Source: Cloacibacterium sp. TD35 (GTDB taxonomy: Bacteria; Bacteroidota; Bacteroidia; Flavobacteriales; Weeksellaceae). Taken from it: 64,000 bases of DNA. Every line of letters begins with the position of its first letter. Positions within the stretch are counted from its first letter, which is position 1. Of this stretch, positions 41,918 through 52,898 are shown one piece after another. Location of the stretch: contig NZ_CP104850.1 of assembly GCF_028864635.1 (NCBI RefSeq), positions 2,362,001 to 2,426,000 of the forward strand, in the 5' to 3' direction. The notes under the pieces were generated by a model. It saw only the letters and a list, made by a program, of their open reading frames with translations, was not told where the DNA came from and ran no database searches. Position numbers and translations under genes: made by a program.

Positions 41918-43936
41918 TTATTTTGAAAAACTCATTCCTTCCTTGTAATGGAATAGCGGATAATCAGGCCCTTCTAAATATCCTGGTACATCTGATTTTT
42001 GATTCTGCGCTTTTTCTTCACTGATAGGAGTAGAAAATGGCATTTTAGCAGTTGGATTAAACTTGCCCGTCAAAATATCAAAAAGTGCATCTGTAGTGGC
42101 TCCGAAAGTTGCCAAAACACCTTTTACATTTTTAGTATCTTTATTGTAAACCTCATCTATTACCCAAGGATTGGTATAGTTGACTACCATCACAGTAGGT
42201 TTTTTAGCATAGAGTTCGTTCAGGTGTTTTACATCTACTCCATTTTCTGAAAGCGAAAGTTTAAGAGGAGACCCATCAGAATCGAAAAGAGATTTAGAAC
42301 CAGGTGTTACCCAAGAAACCACTACATCTGCTTCTTCTGGAGTATTGACAAAGGTTACATTCCACAGATTGTTTTCTGGAACAATGACTTTAGAACCATT
42401 TGGATTGGCTTTGTTTTTAAAGAATGTTTCGTAGTACACTTTGGTTCCTGGTTTTAGAGGAAGAATATTTTCTTGATTTCTAAGCAAAACGATAGATTTT
42501 CTAATCGCTAAATCTGCTTTTTTCTGAAACGCTGCATTTCCTACAATTTTTTCTGCTTTAGTAACATCTACATAAGGATTTTCAAAAAGTCCTAATTGAA
42601 ATTTTTCTAATAAGATTTTGTAAACGGAAGCATCTATCGTATTCATTTTCACATAACCTTCTTTGATGGCTTGTAATAACTGATGAGGGTCTGCTTGCCC
42701 AGAATACAGATTAATTCCAGCTTCTTGAGTTTTACCATATCTTTGAGAAATCGTTAAGTGTTCTGCTCCCCATGGCATCATTTCAATTGGGCCTGTATCT
42801 GAATTGATAATTCCTTTGAATCCTAATCTTTCTCTTAAAATCCCTTGAAGAATAGGTTTATTATAAGCATATCCTATGGCTTCATATTGAGTTCCTTTTG
42901 GTGCAGAATAGTAAGGCATAATCGCTGAAACACCAGCATCTATTACTTTTTTGAACGCTTTGATGTTATTCTCAAGCATATTTCCTGGGAATACTTCATA
43001 TTTCCCCCAATCAAAATGGGAATCTTGACCACCTTCTGCAGCTCCACCACCAGGAAAATGTTTAAAAGTAAGCGCTACAGAACCTTTGTTCAGTTGAGTT
43101 CCTTGAAAACCTAAAACCATTTCTCTAGACACATCTGCCACCCATTCTGCATCTTCTCCGAAGGTTCCTTCTACACGTTGCCATCTAGGTTCAGTAGCTA
43201 AATCTGCCATATACATATAGCCTTTTCTAAGTCCTATTGCACTCCATTCTTGTCTGGCAATATCTGCAAACTCACGAATCAGTTTTAAATCTCTAGTCGC
43301 CGCCAATCCTAATTCTCCTGGCCAAGTAGAAAAAGTAGTTTTTCCTACGCTTAAGCCTATTGAAGCATCTTTGGTAATATGATTTCTAGGATTAGAAGTT
43401 ACAATAGCTGGAATCCCATGTCCGTTTTTCTCACAAAGTGCCTGTAAATTATTAGACCACTCTGCTAAAATTTTGGTAGAAGCATTGGCTCTCAAAATAA
43501 AATTTCTCATGTGGAACTGTTCTACACTTTTAGTAGTTCCAGCCGCCATCATCATAGGATAATCTAGTTTTTGTTTGGTAAACATATTGGTATCCTGAAC
43601 TAAATCTACCTCATTAAAACCACTGCCGATTGGGCCTTGTGTTTTTGGCTTTTCAAAAGACCAATCATTTTCTAAACGGGTAGTTGCAATGAGCATCATT
43701 CCTGCCTTTTCTTCAGTAGTCATTTTAGATACCAAATCTTTCGCTCTTACGGAATAAGGGAGTCTCCAGTCCTCGTATTGATCTAGTTTACCGTTTTTAT
43801 TAAGGTCTTTGAACTGTAAGCCTTTAATTTTTAGAATTTTAACAGATTTATAGCCTAATTCTGGTTGTTTTTTCAATTGAGCATTTGAGTTTCCTACAAA
43901 AAATGCGAGAATTGCGGTTATTAAATACTTTTTCAT
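41918..43936 (-). CDS. Glycoside hydrolase family 3 protein
   Basis: 672 residues with a signal peptide (YLITAILAFFVGNSNAQL). The GH3 N-terminal barrel contains GIPAIVTSNPRNH, EPRWQRVEGTFGEDAEWVADV and KHFPGGGAAEGGQDSH. The nucleophile aspartate is probably that of GIINSDTGPIE. The C-terminal alpha/beta sandwich follows (KSIVLLRNQENILPLKPG). GH3 enzymes release beta-linked sugars from non-reducing ends in the periplasm. Its place in a uronate island suggests that it frees glucuronic acid or an adjacent sugar from an oligosaccharide. It is 79 bases downstream of the TonB receptor gene. Confidence 0.87.
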   Translation of the reverse strand: MKKYLITAILAFFVGNSNAQLKKQPELGYKSVKILKIKGLQFKDLNKNGKLDQYEDWRLPYSVRAKDLVSKMTTEEKAGMMLIATTRLENDWSFEKPKTQGPIGSGFNEVDLVQDTNMFTKQKLDYPMMMAAGTTKSVEQFHMRNFILRANASTKILAEWSNNLQALCEKNGHGIPAIVTSNPRNHITKDASIGLSVGKTTFSTWPGELGLAATRDLKLIREFADIARQEWSAIGLRKGYMYMADLATEPRWQRVEGTFGEDAEWVADVSREMVLGFQGTQLNKGSVALTFKHFPGGGAAEGGQDSHFDWGKYEVFPGNMLENNIKAFKKVIDAGVSAIMPYYSAPKGTQYEAIGYAYNKPILQGILRERLGFKGIINSDTGPIEMMPWGAEHLTISQRYGKTQEAGINLYSGQADPHQLLQAIKEGYVKMNTIDASVYKILLEKFQLGLFENPYVDVTKAEKIVGNAAFQKKADLAIRKSIVLLRNQENILPLKPGTKVYYETFFKNKANPNGSKVIVPENNLWNVTFVNTPEEADVVVSWVTPGSKSLFDSDGSPLKLSLSENGVDVKHLNELYAKKPTVMVVNYTNPWVIDEVYNKDTKNVKGVLATFGATTDALFDILTGKFNPTAKMPFSTPISEEKAQNQKSDVPGYLEGPDYPLFHYKEGMSFSK

Positions 43937-44015
43937 TTTTTGAAAAATTTTAGATTTATTTTTTATTTCTTGAAAAATGTTTACGCTTTGTTAAGGTAGT
44001 CATTTTATTTATTTT

Positions 44016-46265
44016 TTAGAATTTTAAACCTACTTTAAATTCTAAAGTAAATGGTTTTATGTAACCTCCTGCTACAAACGCTGGGATTTTAGACAAATAA
44101 GAATCATTATTCCAAAGGTCTGAACCGCCAATGGTACCTAAAGCGCCATTCTGATTAAGGAAATTGATAACACTTAATGAACAAGTTAAATTTTTGTTGA
44201 CATTATAATCTAACCCTCCGAAAGTTTCCCAATGCGGATTAAAATACAGTATGTTTCCATAGTTGGCGTATTGTTTACCGAAATATCTAAGTGAAGCCCA
44301 AACTCTGAATTTACTGAAAGAATAACTTGGGTCTATTTCCATAAGCGTTTGAGATACTTTTTGTACGATATTTCCGCTAAAATCATAATCAGTATTAAAA
44401 ATATTGAAAGCATAATTTTTATACTTAGGCTGTTGTAATTGTAGCATATAGTGCAATTGGAAGCCTTTGAAAGGTTTATACACCACATCTGTAATCCATC
44501 CTATGGTTTCTACATCAAATTTCAATAATTGAGCGCCTCTGGCTCCAGTTACTGGGTCTACTAAATTGCTGTAGCTTTGGATATTGGTTTTACCAATGTA
44601 AGTGAGTGCAGATACAAGGCTCAACTTAGGATGATTATAGAAAACACCTAATCTGCCGTAAGGAATAGTAGTTGGGTCTGTAGTTACAGGACCTGTTCCC
44701 GCCCAATCTGGTAGTCTATTTGCGTTTTTAGCATATAAAGCTTCTAGTAATAATCCCATTTTTGGGGTAAAATTATAGGTAGCATTAAAGGTTACAGATG
44801 GTAAAATCCAACTTTTGCTAAATGGAGTCAGTTGAGCCACCACTCCCGTATTAGGATGGGTACTGCCAACGTAAAAATTATTATAATTATGAGGCGTTGC
44901 TACATTTTCGCCGCTGATAGTTAAGCTTTCTAATCTACCTCCAAAGAATAAATTTAAGTTTTCTGTAGGTTTCCATTCATCTGAAATATACACCGCATTA
45001 CGGAATTCTTTTCCTTTTACATATTCACCACCATTATTGAACCCTGAAAATCTCACACCGTTTTTCTCTAAAATCTCTGGATCTTCTTGTGCCTGATATG
45101 CAAAATTACCTCTAGAACCGAAATAATCTTCATAATTGTACCAGCTATTTACGCCTATTTTTATTTGATGAGCTTTAAACTTTTTCGCTACTTCTCCCAT
45201 CGTCATAAAATCAGTCACTTTTCCTCGGTAATAAAGATACAGTGAGTTTTGTACGCCTCCTGCATAAGATTGTCCGGTTCTCGCTACCGTATAACCTGCA
45301 CTGTTATCTACTACCGCTGTACTGGTAGGAATATAAACCAACAATCCTGCATCTGTATAGCTATATTTAGCATTAGCATTAAGTTTCCAGCCATTGCCTA
45401 AATCATATTTAAAAATAGCAGCTACTGCGTCTCCTACATTTTTAGAAGCATCTTTAGCAGAAATATCATGCATAGAACCATCTCTGGTATCCATGTAAGT
45501 TAGCATTCCATCAATCGGTGCATAATTCATTTGGCCTAATTCAAATCCGTTATAGGGAGAAATCCCTCCCTTTCCATCATAAACGAAAGGCCCATTACTA
45601 TTAAGATTCGTTAAATTCGTAGAATTAGAGTGTTTGTATAGAATAGAGAATTCTCCTTTTTGAAGTTTTCTGGTTACCGCAGCTTTAAAGAAAGAAGTTC
45701 TGTCTGCTAAACCAAATTTATAATCAAAAGCACCTGGGTCAAAATTTTGAAAAGAAGAAGCACTGTAAAGCCATTTTTTGTCTTTGCTTAGAGGTCCATT
45801 GAGTGTAATATCAAATTGCTGAAGACCGTAATTATTGGTTTTATAATTTACTCTATACTCCTGTTGCTCAGTTCCTAGTCTTGTAAAAGAAGTGGTTCCA
45901 TAAGCAACTTTACCCGTAGTAAGCACCAATTCTCCCAATTTGGCTAATCCTATTTTAGAATAACTGCCATCTGCTCTCCATTCTGCGGTAGGATAATGTG
46001 GCCAATACTGATAAACCACTGGCAAATCATTTTCTAAGATGACCATGTCTGCTGCATTTACAGGTGGCAAACCTATGTTAATTTGTCTAGGTCCTTCATT
46101 TACAGATGCATTAAGCATCATATTACGGTTTCCTTCGTCAGGTTTTTTAGCATCTTCCTTTTTTTGTTCTTCAGTTTTTTTGTCTGAATTGGGAAGGGTT
46201 TGTTGTGCAGAAAATTGACCAGAAATCGCCAAAGCAAAAATTGCTAGTGCTATTGTTCTTTTCAT
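44016..46265 (-). CDS. TonB-dependent outer-membrane receptor
   Basis: 749 residues. It has a signal peptide (TIALAIFALAISGQFSAQ), then a Lys/Glu-rich linker. Only a reduced plug-like region is seen, followed by a long series of outer-membrane beta strands ending in FTLEFKVGLKF, with the aromatic C terminus needed for barrel assembly. There is no carboxypeptidase-like N-terminal domain and no SusD gene beside it, so this is not a standard SusCD pair. It probably imports an oligosaccharide containing glucuronate and is co-transcribed with the GH3 gene. Confidence 0.82.
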   Translation of the reverse strand: MKRTIALAIFALAISGQFSAQQTLPNSDKKTEEQKKEDAKKPDEGNRNMMLNASVNEGPRQINIGLPPVNAADMVILENDLPVVYQYWPHYPTAEWRADGSYSKIGLAKLGELVLTTGKVAYGTTSFTRLGTEQQEYRVNYKTNNYGLQQFDITLNGPLSKDKKWLYSASSFQNFDPGAFDYKFGLADRTSFFKAAVTRKLQKGEFSILYKHSNSTNLTNLNSNGPFVYDGKGGISPYNGFELGQMNYAPIDGMLTYMDTRDGSMHDISAKDASKNVGDAVAAIFKYDLGNGWKLNANAKYSYTDAGLLVYIPTSTAVVDNSAGYTVARTGQSYAGGVQNSLYLYYRGKVTDFMTMGEVAKKFKAHQIKIGVNSWYNYEDYFGSRGNFAYQAQEDPEILEKNGVRFSGFNNGGEYVKGKEFRNAVYISDEWKPTENLNLFFGGRLESLTISGENVATPHNYNNFYVGSTHPNTGVVAQLTPFSKSWILPSVTFNATYNFTPKMGLLLEALYAKNANRLPDWAGTGPVTTDPTTIPYGRLGVFYNHPKLSLVSALTYIGKTNIQSYSNLVDPVTGARGAQLLKFDVETIGWITDVVYKPFKGFQLHYMLQLQQPKYKNYAFNIFNTDYDFSGNIVQKVSQTLMEIDPSYSFSKFRVWASLRYFGKQYANYGNILYFNPHWETFGGLDYNVNKNLTCSLSVINFLNQNGALGTIGGSDLWNNDSYLSKIPAFVAGGYIKPFTLEFKVGLKF

Positions 46266-46598
46266 TTTGATGTTGTTTTAATACGATATTGTTTTTCTCA
46301 ATTGTCAATAAAAGGAACCTATGTCATTCTGTCTTTACTCACAAACACTCTCGCTTCTAAAAGACGAAAAAAAACCTAGATTAATGTCTTTTTCATACTC
46401 CTGACTTTTTCTAAAAAAAGATAAATCTGCTTCATTTTGGCAATACAAATTTTTAACGATTTTTTAAATACTGCAAAAAAACTTACTACATCGTTTTCGT
46501 AACTTTTTTTTTCCATAGCTCTCAAACTCAATAATTTTACAATCGAAAAAAGAAAAACATCTTTATAAAATTTAATTAAAGTTAAAAATAAAAGAGCA
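46266..46598. promoter_or_regulatory. Divergent control region between TonB receptor and uronate operon
   Basis: The 333 bases hold no gene. AACGAT (46455-46460), ATCGTT (46490-46495) and ACGATAT (46283-46289) words recur here. ATCGTT also lies at 41790-41795 inside the probable lacI promoter, so these may be half-sites for the LacI protein. They do not form a clear full palindrome. Promoter boxes are not convincing on either strand. Confidence 0.35.
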
Positions 46599-47423
46599 AT
46601 GAAAACATCAAATCAACTATTCTCTTTAGAAAACAAAATAATCGTAGTGACTGGCGGAAGCGGAGTACTCGGGTCTTCATTTGTTAATGCAATAACCGAA
46701 GCAGGAGGAACTGCCATCATTATAGACCTTCATCAAGAAAATGCGGAGCAAAAAGCTAAAGAAATCACCGAAAAAGGTGGGAAAGCTTTCGGATATCAAG
46801 GAAATGTATTAGATGAAGCCGCTCTTACTGAAGTGAAAAAACAAATTATAGAAAAATTCGGTAAAATAGATGGTTTAGTAAATGCTGCTGGTGGAAATGT
46901 TCCAGAAAGTGTCATCAATCCAGACCAAGATGTTTTTGACGACATGAATATAGAAGGCATGAAAAAGGCTCTGGTACTCAACGTTTGGGGAACGGTAATT
47001 CCTACTAAAATTTTTGGTGCAGCCATGAAAGAAAACGGTGGAAGCATTGTAAATATTTCTTCGGTAAGCCCTAAAACAGTTCTTACAAGAGTGATGGGAT
47101 ATAGCATGGGAAAAGCTGCTATAGACATTTACACCAAATGGTTTGCAGTAGAAGTTGCCAAAAGATATGGAGATAAAATCCGTGTGAACGCTATTGCTCC
47201 AGGGTTTTTCTTAACCAAACAAAACAAAGACCTTCTTACCAATCCAGATGGTTCACTTACCCAGCGTTCTGTAGATATTCTACGCTCTACTCCTTACAAT
47301 AGATTCGGGCAACCAGAAGAACTCAATGGAGCTCTTATTTACCTTCTTAGTGATGCTTCTCTGTTTGTTACTGGTTCAGAAATCGCTGTAGATGGTGGTT
47401 TTACCAAATACAGTGGCGTATAA
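46599..47423 (+). CDS. SDR-type D-mannonate oxidoreductase (fructuronate reductase)
   Basis: 274 residues, short-chain dehydrogenase fold. The dinucleotide motif is [11 protein letters not shown] near residue 19, NAAGG lies near 97, and the catalytic Tyr and Lys are in YSMGKAA, preceded by the serine of NISSVSP. The C terminus has [12 protein letters not shown]. In Bacteroidota and Firmicutes this SDR type replaces the long-chain UxuB enzyme in uronate operons. It is first in an operon directly before uxuA, so it should interconvert fructuronate and mannonate with NAD(P)H. Confidence 0.85.
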   Translation: MKTSNQLFSLENKIIVVTGGSGVLGSSFVNAITEAGGTAIIIDLHQENAEQKAKEITEKGGKAFGYQGNVLDEAALTEVKKQIIEKFGKIDGLVNAAGGNVPESVINPDQDVFDDMNIEGMKKALVLNVWGTVIPTKIFGAAMKENGGSIVNISSVSPKTVLTRVMGYSMGKAAIDIYTKWFAVEVAKRYGDKIRVNAIAPGFFLTKQNKDLLTNPDGSLTQRSVDILRSTPYNRFGQPEELNGALIYLLSDASLFVTGSEIAVDGGFTKYSGV

Positions 47424-47449
47424 TTTATCATCTTTTAAAATTATTAAAA

Positions 47450-48661
47450 ATGTATCCATCTTATCAAAATACAGGTTATAAAATGACCAATACCATGCGT
47501 TGGTATGGGCCGAATGATCCGGTAAAACTATCAGACATTAAACAAGCGGGTTGTACAGGTGTAGTAACAGCACTGCATCACATCCCTAATGGTGAAATAT
47601 GGACGGTAGAAGAAATTAAAGAAAGAATCCGTATCGTAGAAGAAGCTGGCTTAACTTGGGACGTAGTAGAAAGCGTTCCCGTGCACGAAGACATCAAAAC
47701 GCAAAAACCAGGTTTCGAAAAATACATCGAAAACTATAAAACATCATTAAAAAATCTAGCCGATTGCGGTGTAAAAATTGTCACCTATAATTTTATGCCC
47801 GTTTTAGATTGGACTCGCACAGATTTAGCTTATACCGTAGAAGATGGCAGTAAAGCTTTGCGTTTTGAAAAAGCAGCTTTTATCGCATTTGATGTTTACA
47901 TTTTGAAAAGACCAAATGCCGAAAAAGACTATACCGCAGCAGAACTAGAAAAAGCAAAACAAAAATTCGAAAGCTTTTCAGAAGAAGAGAAAATAACGCT
48001 TCAGAAAAATATTATTGCTGGTTTACCAGGAAGTGAAGAGAGTTTTACGCTAGAAAATTTCCAAAAAGCATTAGACAACTATCAAGATATTGATGCAGAA
48101 AAACTCAGAACCCACCTATTGCATTTCGTAAAAGAAATTACCCAAACTGCAGATGAAAACGAGGTAAAACTAGTGATTCACCCAGATGATCCACCTTACC
48201 CAATTCTAGGTTTACCTAGAGTAGTTTCTACAGCAAGTGATATAGAAGCAATGGTAGAAGCGGTTCCCTCTCCTAATAATGGATTGTGTTTTTGTACAGG
48301 GTCATTCGGTGTTCGTGAAGACAATGACTTGCCTAAAATGGTAAAGCAATTCGGAGATAGAATTAATTTCTTACACCTCAGAGGAACAAAAAGAAATGAA
48401 GAAGGTGATTTCTACGAAGCCAATCATCTAGAAAGCGATGTAGATATGTACGCTGTAATAAAAGAAGTGGTAGAGGTTATGCAAAAACGTGGCACTTCTA
48501 TCCCGGTAAGACCAGACCATGGTCACCAAATGCTAGATGACCTGAACAGTGGCAAAAAAACCAATCCTGGTTACACTGCTATCGGTAGATTAAGAGGTTT
48601 AGCCGAAATAAGAGGTGTGGAATTAGGTATTCTAAGACAATACGCCGAATACAACCAATAA
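47450..48661 (+). CDS. uxuA: Mannonate dehydratase
   Basis: 403 residues with the characteristic N terminus [19 protein letters not shown] after a short leader, [10 protein letters not shown], the metal-binding segment [10 protein letters not shown] and VRPDHGHQM. UxuA removes water from D-mannonate to give 2-keto-3-deoxygluconate, using Mn2+/Fe2+. It follows the SDR gene after 26 bases and precedes uxaC by 31 bases. Confidence 0.95.
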   Translation: MYPSYQNTGYKMTNTMRWYGPNDPVKLSDIKQAGCTGVVTALHHIPNGEIWTVEEIKERIRIVEEAGLTWDVVESVPVHEDIKTQKPGFEKYIENYKTSLKNLADCGVKIVTYNFMPVLDWTRTDLAYTVEDGSKALRFEKAAFIAFDVYILKRPNAEKDYTAAELEKAKQKFESFSEEEKITLQKNIIAGLPGSEESFTLENFQKALDNYQDIDAEKLRTHLLHFVKEITQTADENEVKLVIHPDDPPYPILGLPRVVSTASDIEAMVEAVPSPNNGLCFCTGSFGVREDNDLPKMVKQFGDRINFLHLRGTKRNEEGDFYEANHLESDVDMYAVIKEVVEVMQKRGTSIPVRPDHGHQMLDDLNSGKKTNPGYTAIGRLRGLAEIRGVELGILRQYAEYNQ

Positions 48662-48692
48662 AACATTTTCAAAATTTGAAAATTTCCCTATC

Positions 48693-50099
48693 ATGGAAAC
48701 CATTTTTACAGAAAACTATCTTTTAGAAAGTAAATCTGCACAGCATCTCTATCATTTTTATGCTAAAGATTTGCCAATTATTGATTACCATAATCATCTT
48801 TCTCCAAAAGATATTGCCGAAAATATAAAATTTAAAAACCTTACCGAAGCATGGCTAGGCATTGGCGACCACTATAAATGGAGAGCTATGCGTACACTAG
48901 GCATTTCTGAAGACTATATTACAGGAAACCAACCAGACGAAGAAAAATTTCTAGCATGGGCAAAATGTGTGCCTTACACTGTGAGAAACCCTCTGTTTGC
49001 TTGGACACATTTAGAACTCAAAAATCCATTTGGAATTCATGAATATTTGAATGAAAAAACAGCTTTATCCATTTACGAAAGAGCTAATGAAAAGCTGCAA
49101 GAAGACCAATTCAGTACAAGAGGCATTTTAGAAAATTATCATGTAAAAATGGCTTGTACTACAGATGATCCCATAGATGATTTGCAGTATCATCAGAAAA
49201 TTTCAAAAGAGGGATTTACTATAAAAATTCTTCCAGGATTCAGACCTGATAAGATTTTCAACATCGAAAATAAAGATGCTTTCATTTCTTATTTGCAACA
49301 ATTAGAGCTGAAAAGTGGAGTGAAAATATCAGATTTTAATACTTTACTCGAGGCATTAAAACAACGTGTAGACTATTTCCATGAAGCAGGTTGCAGAATT
49401 GCAGACCATGGGATTCCTTCTATGCCACCAGTAAGAGCTTTCAAAAAATCTCTGGAACAAGAGTTTAAATATTTTATTCAAGATAAAAATATTGAGTCTT
49501 TTTCTCACCCAGAAGCTTTTAAAGGTCAAATACTTCTAGAACTCTGTAAACTATATCATCAAAAAGGTTGGGTACAGCAATTCCATATTGGTCCTATGCG
49601 AAACAACAACCAAAGATTATTCTACAAACTGGGAGCAGATGCTGGTTTTGACAGTATTGGAGATGAATTACAAGCGGTAAAACTCTCTGCTTTTTTAAAT
49701 GAATTAGACCTCACAGAACAACTTACCAAAACCATTATCTATAACCTTAACCCATCCTACAATGAGGTTTTTGCAGCCATGACAGGCAATTTTAATGATG
49801 GAAACATCAGAGGCAAAGTACAATTTGGTGCAGCATGGTGGTTTATGGATACTATGGACGGTATGACTCGCCAACTCAATGCATTATCTAACATAGGAGT
49901 TATCAGCACATTTGTAGGAATGCTTACTGATAGCAGAAGTTTCCTTTCCTTCCCTAGACATGAGTATTTCAGAAGATTGCTTTGCAATATGTTTGGAAAC
50001 GAAATGGAAAAAGGACTTCTCCCTAAAGATGAAAAATGGATAGGAGAAATCATCAAAAATATATGTTACGATAACGCAAAAAGTTATTTTAATTATTAA
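48693..50099 (+). CDS. uxaC: Glucuronate isomerase
   Basis: 468 residues, amidohydrolase-like fold of the UxaC family. DYHNHLSPKDIAEN near residue 31 holds two metal-binding histidines, TTDDPIDDLQYH lies in the middle, and FHIGPMRNNN and FPRHEYFRRL are further family blocks. It converts D-glucuronate to D-fructuronate, and galacturonate to tagaturonate in organisms that have the other branch. No UxaA/UxaB homologue is present, so the operon is built for glucuronate. Confidence 0.95.
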   Translation: METIFTENYLLESKSAQHLYHFYAKDLPIIDYHNHLSPKDIAENIKFKNLTEAWLGIGDHYKWRAMRTLGISEDYITGNQPDEEKFLAWAKCVPYTVRNPLFAWTHLELKNPFGIHEYLNEKTALSIYERANEKLQEDQFSTRGILENYHVKMACTTDDPIDDLQYHQKISKEGFTIKILPGFRPDKIFNIENKDAFISYLQQLELKSGVKISDFNTLLEALKQRVDYFHEAGCRIADHGIPSMPPVRAFKKSLEQEFKYFIQDKNIESFSHPEAFKGQILLELCKLYHQKGWVQQFHIGPMRNNNQRLFYKLGADAGFDSIGDELQAVKLSAFLNELDLTEQLTKTIIYNLNPSYNEVFAAMTGNFNDGNIRGKVQFGAAWWFMDTMDGMTRQLNALSNIGVISTFVGMLTDSRSFLSFPRHEYFRRLLCNMFGNEMEKGLLPKDEKWIGEIIKNICYDNAKSYFNY

Positions 50100-50103
50100 T
50101 AAT

Positions 50104-51111
50104 ATGAATCCTAAAATTTGTTTTTTCGGTGAAATGCTGCTCAGGCTCTCTCCTAATTCTGACCATTGGGTAACCAGTAATAATATCCCATGTCATCTAG
50201 GAGGCGCAGAACTGAACACCGCTACCGCATTAGCGAATTGGGGCATAAAAACCAAATATGTTACTGCGGTTCCAGACAATTTTTTCTCTAGACAAGCATT
50301 ATGCTATTTCAAAGAGAAAAACATAGATGCCACAGACATCGTTTTTTCTGGTGACCGATTAGGATTATATTATTTACCCATAGGAATGGATGTCAAAAAC
50401 GCAACCATCGTTTTTGACAGAAAAAATTCCTCTTTTTCACAATTGACTCATAGTGTTTTCAGTTGGGATAATATTTTCAAAGGATGTTCTTGGTATCATT
50501 TCAGCACCATCGTTCAATCATTAAATGATACGATTGCTGAAACTTCTAGGGAGAGTATTCAAGCCGCGCTACAATCTAGTGTCCAAATCTCTGTAGACTT
50601 GAATTATAGAGCTACTCTCTGGAACGAAAGAAATCCTTTGAAAATCATCCCTAATTTAGTCCAAGCCTGTGACTTGATTATGGGAAACATTTGGTCTATA
50701 GAAAAACTTTTAGGCATACCCTCTCCTCTTGAAAACAGTGAAGGGAAAACTATTTCCGAATTATTATCCGCAGGAAATAGCGTAGCCGAAGAAATTTTCA
50801 AACAATACCCTAAAGCTAAAGTGATTGCCCTTACTTTTCGATTAGACAATGAGTATATAGGCTTCTTAAAAAGAAGAGATACCGAATATGTATTCTCTCA
50901 TCAAAAAATAAAAACAGTAAATGACCGTGTAGGAAGTGGAGACTGCTTTATGGCAGGATTAATTTACGGAGAAAACCAAAAATTCTCTGACCAAAAAATA
51001 ATCGATTGGGCTACAGCTGCAGCCATCAATAAACTCAAAGAAGTGGGTGACACTACCTCTCAAACGATAGCTGATGTAGAAAATACCATTTCAGAAAAAT
51101 TACAACACTAA
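50104..51111 (+). CDS. PfkB family sugar kinase, KdgK paralogue 1
   Basis: 335 residues of the ribokinase fold. FFGEMLLRLSPNSDHW near the N terminus, LGGAELNTATALANWG, the sugar-binding segment YYLPIGMD and the anion hole/base DRVGSGDCFMAG are visible. It is clearly related to the kinase encoded 32 bases downstream, but only modestly similar. It has Cys in place of the usual Ser after the catalytic Asp. It may phosphorylate 2-keto-3-deoxygluconate or a related keto-sugar acid. Two such kinases in one operon suggest different substrates. Confidence 0.82.
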   Translation: MNPKICFFGEMLLRLSPNSDHWVTSNNIPCHLGGAELNTATALANWGIKTKYVTAVPDNFFSRQALCYFKEKNIDATDIVFSGDRLGLYYLPIGMDVKNATIVFDRKNSSFSQLTHSVFSWDNIFKGCSWYHFSTIVQSLNDTIAETSRESIQAALQSSVQISVDLNYRATLWNERNPLKIIPNLVQACDLIMGNIWSIEKLLGIPSPLENSEGKTISELLSAGNSVAEEIFKQYPKAKVIALTFRLDNEYIGFLKRRDTEYVFSHQKIKTVNDRVGSGDCFMAGLIYGENQKFSDQKIIDWATAAAINKLKEVGDTTSQTIADVENTISEKLQH

Positions 51112-51142
51112 AAATTAAATAAATCTTCTAAATACTACTAAA

Positions 51143-52186
51143 ATGAGCAAAAGAATAGTAACTTTCGGTGAAGTGATGCTAAGATTAGCAACACCAGGAT
51201 ATGAAAGATTCAGTCAAGCAAAATCCTTAAACGCCACTTTCGGAGGTGGAGAAGCTAATGTAGCCGTATCTCTTTCTAATTATGGTATGAAAGCAGATTT
51301 TGCGACCAGACTTCCTCTCAATGATATCGCAGAATCATGCATTATGGATTTAAAAAAACACAGTGTAGGAACAGATTTTATTGCAAGAGGTGGAGACAGA
51401 ATGGGCATCTATTTTCTAGAAACAGGAGCTGTAGCAAGACCGAGTAAAGTAGTCTATGACCGTGCACATTCTGCAATTGCAGAAATACAACCTGGAATGA
51501 TAGACTGGAAAGAAGTCCTAAAAGATGCAGATTGGTTTCACTGGACAGGAATTACACCTGCACTCTCACAAGGTGCTGCAGATGCTTGTTTAGAGGCAAT
51601 AAAAGTAGCCAATGAAATGGGTGTAACCGTTTCCACAGACTTAAACTACCGAAAAAACCTTTGGAAATATGGTAAAAAGGCTTCAGAAATCATGCCTGTT
51701 TTAGTAGAAGGATGTGATGTAATCTTGGGAAACGAAGAAGATGCCGAAAAAGTATTTGGCATTAAACCAGAAGGCTTCGAGGTAGAACACACAGGTGGCG
51801 AAATAAATTCTGCAGAGTTCGAAAGTGTTTGCACCCAATTGATGCAGAAATTTCCAAGAGCAAAAAAAGTAATCATCACCCTGAGAGGTTCTATCAATGC
51901 CAATCACAATACTTGGGGAGGAGTATTGTACACCGATGGAAAACTATATGAATCTAAAAGATATGACATTACCCACATTGTAGATCGAGTAGGTGGTGGC
52001 GATTCCTTCATGGGAGGTTTAATTTATGGTTTATTAACCTACGAAGAAAATCCACAAACCGCTTTAGATTTTGCTGTAGCAGCCTCTTGTCTGAAACATA
52101 CCGTTTACGGAGATTACAACTTAGTGACCGTAGCAGAAGTAGAAAACCTAATGAAAGGCAACGGTAGCGGCCGCGTTCAGAGATAA
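51143..52186 (+). CDS. kdgK: 2-keto-3-deoxygluconate kinase
   Basis: 347 residues, PfkB family. [56 protein letters not shown] and [12 protein letters not shown] are the family blocks, the last containing the catalytic Asp. This sequence is the closer match to the usual Bacteroidota KdgK. It uses ATP to form 2-keto-3-deoxy-6-phosphogluconate, the substrate of the aldolase encoded 25 bases downstream. Confidence 0.9.
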   Translation: MSKRIVTFGEVMLRLATPGYERFSQAKSLNATFGGGEANVAVSLSNYGMKADFATRLPLNDIAESCIMDLKKHSVGTDFIARGGDRMGIYFLETGAVARPSKVVYDRAHSAIAEIQPGMIDWKEVLKDADWFHWTGITPALSQGAADACLEAIKVANEMGVTVSTDLNYRKNLWKYGKKASEIMPVLVEGCDVILGNEEDAEKVFGIKPEGFEVEHTGGEINSAEFESVCTQLMQKFPRAKKVIITLRGSINANHNTWGGVLYTDGKLYESKRYDITHIVDRVGGGDSFMGGLIYGLLTYEENPQTALDFAVAASCLKHTVYGDYNLVTVAEVENLMKGNGSGRVQR

Positions 52187-52211
52187 AAAACACCCTTTAA
52201 AAAATACTGCA

Positions 52212-52880
52212 ATGAGATTCAATAAAATACAAGTTATTTCAAAAATGGCAGAAACAGGAATGGTTCCTGTGTTCTATCATAAAGACTTAGAAACCGCCAA
52301 AAAAGTAGTAAAAGCATGTTATGACGGTGGCGTAAGAGTTTTCGAATTTACCAACCGTGGAGACTTTGCTCATGAAATTTTCACAGAATTGGTAAAACAT
52401 TTTGCTACTGAATGCCCAGATTTAATTTTAGGAATAGGCTCTGTGGTAGATGCAGGAACGGCATCGCTCTATCTTCAGTTGGGTGCCAACTTCATCGTAG
52501 GACCTTATTTTAATGCAGAAATTGCCAAAGTTTGCAACAGAAGACTTGTACCCTATACTCCAGGAGCTGGTTCTGTAACAGAAATAGGCAATGTCCAAGA
52601 AGCAGGTTGTGATGTAGTAAAAATCTTCCCTGCGGGAAATGTTGGGGGACCTTCTTTCGTAAAGAATGTAAAAGGACCACTTCCGTGGTCACTGCTAATG
52701 GTAACAGGCGCAGTAGAACCTACTCAAGAAAATCTTACCGCATGGATTAAAGCGGGAGTTACCTGCGTAGGAATGGGCTCTAATTTATTTCCAGAAGAAG
52801 ACATACACTCAGAAAATTGGCAAAAAATAACCGATAGATGTAAAAATGCTTTTTCTTATATTCACCAAGCGAAGTCTTAA
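52212..52880 (+). CDS. eda: KDPG aldolase
   Basis: 222 residues, class I aldolase. The Schiff-base lysine is in [13 protein letters not shown], other blocks are [20 protein letters not shown] and [12 protein letters not shown]. It cleaves 2-keto-3-deoxy-6-phosphogluconate to pyruvate and glyceraldehyde-3-phosphate, the last step of the pathway encoded here; the family can also cleave 4-hydroxy-2-oxoglutarate. It stands between kdgK and the transporter. Confidence 0.93.
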   Translation: MRFNKIQVISKMAETGMVPVFYHKDLETAKKVVKACYDGGVRVFEFTNRGDFAHEIFTELVKHFATECPDLILGIGSVVDAGTASLYLQLGANFIVGPYFNAEIAKVCNRRLVPYTPGAGSVTEIGNVQEAGCDVVKIFPAGNVGGPSFVKNVKGPLPWSLLMVTGAVEPTQENLTAWIKAGVTCVGMGSNLFPEEDIHSENWQKITDRCKNAFSYIHQAKS

Positions 52881-52898
52881 ACTTTAATTTTCATTAAA

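Noticed and set aside
44016-46265. SusC-type receptor of a polysaccharide utilisation locus
   Set aside because: The N-terminal carboxypeptidase-like domain and a SusD partner are both missing, so it is called a TonB-dependent receptor only.
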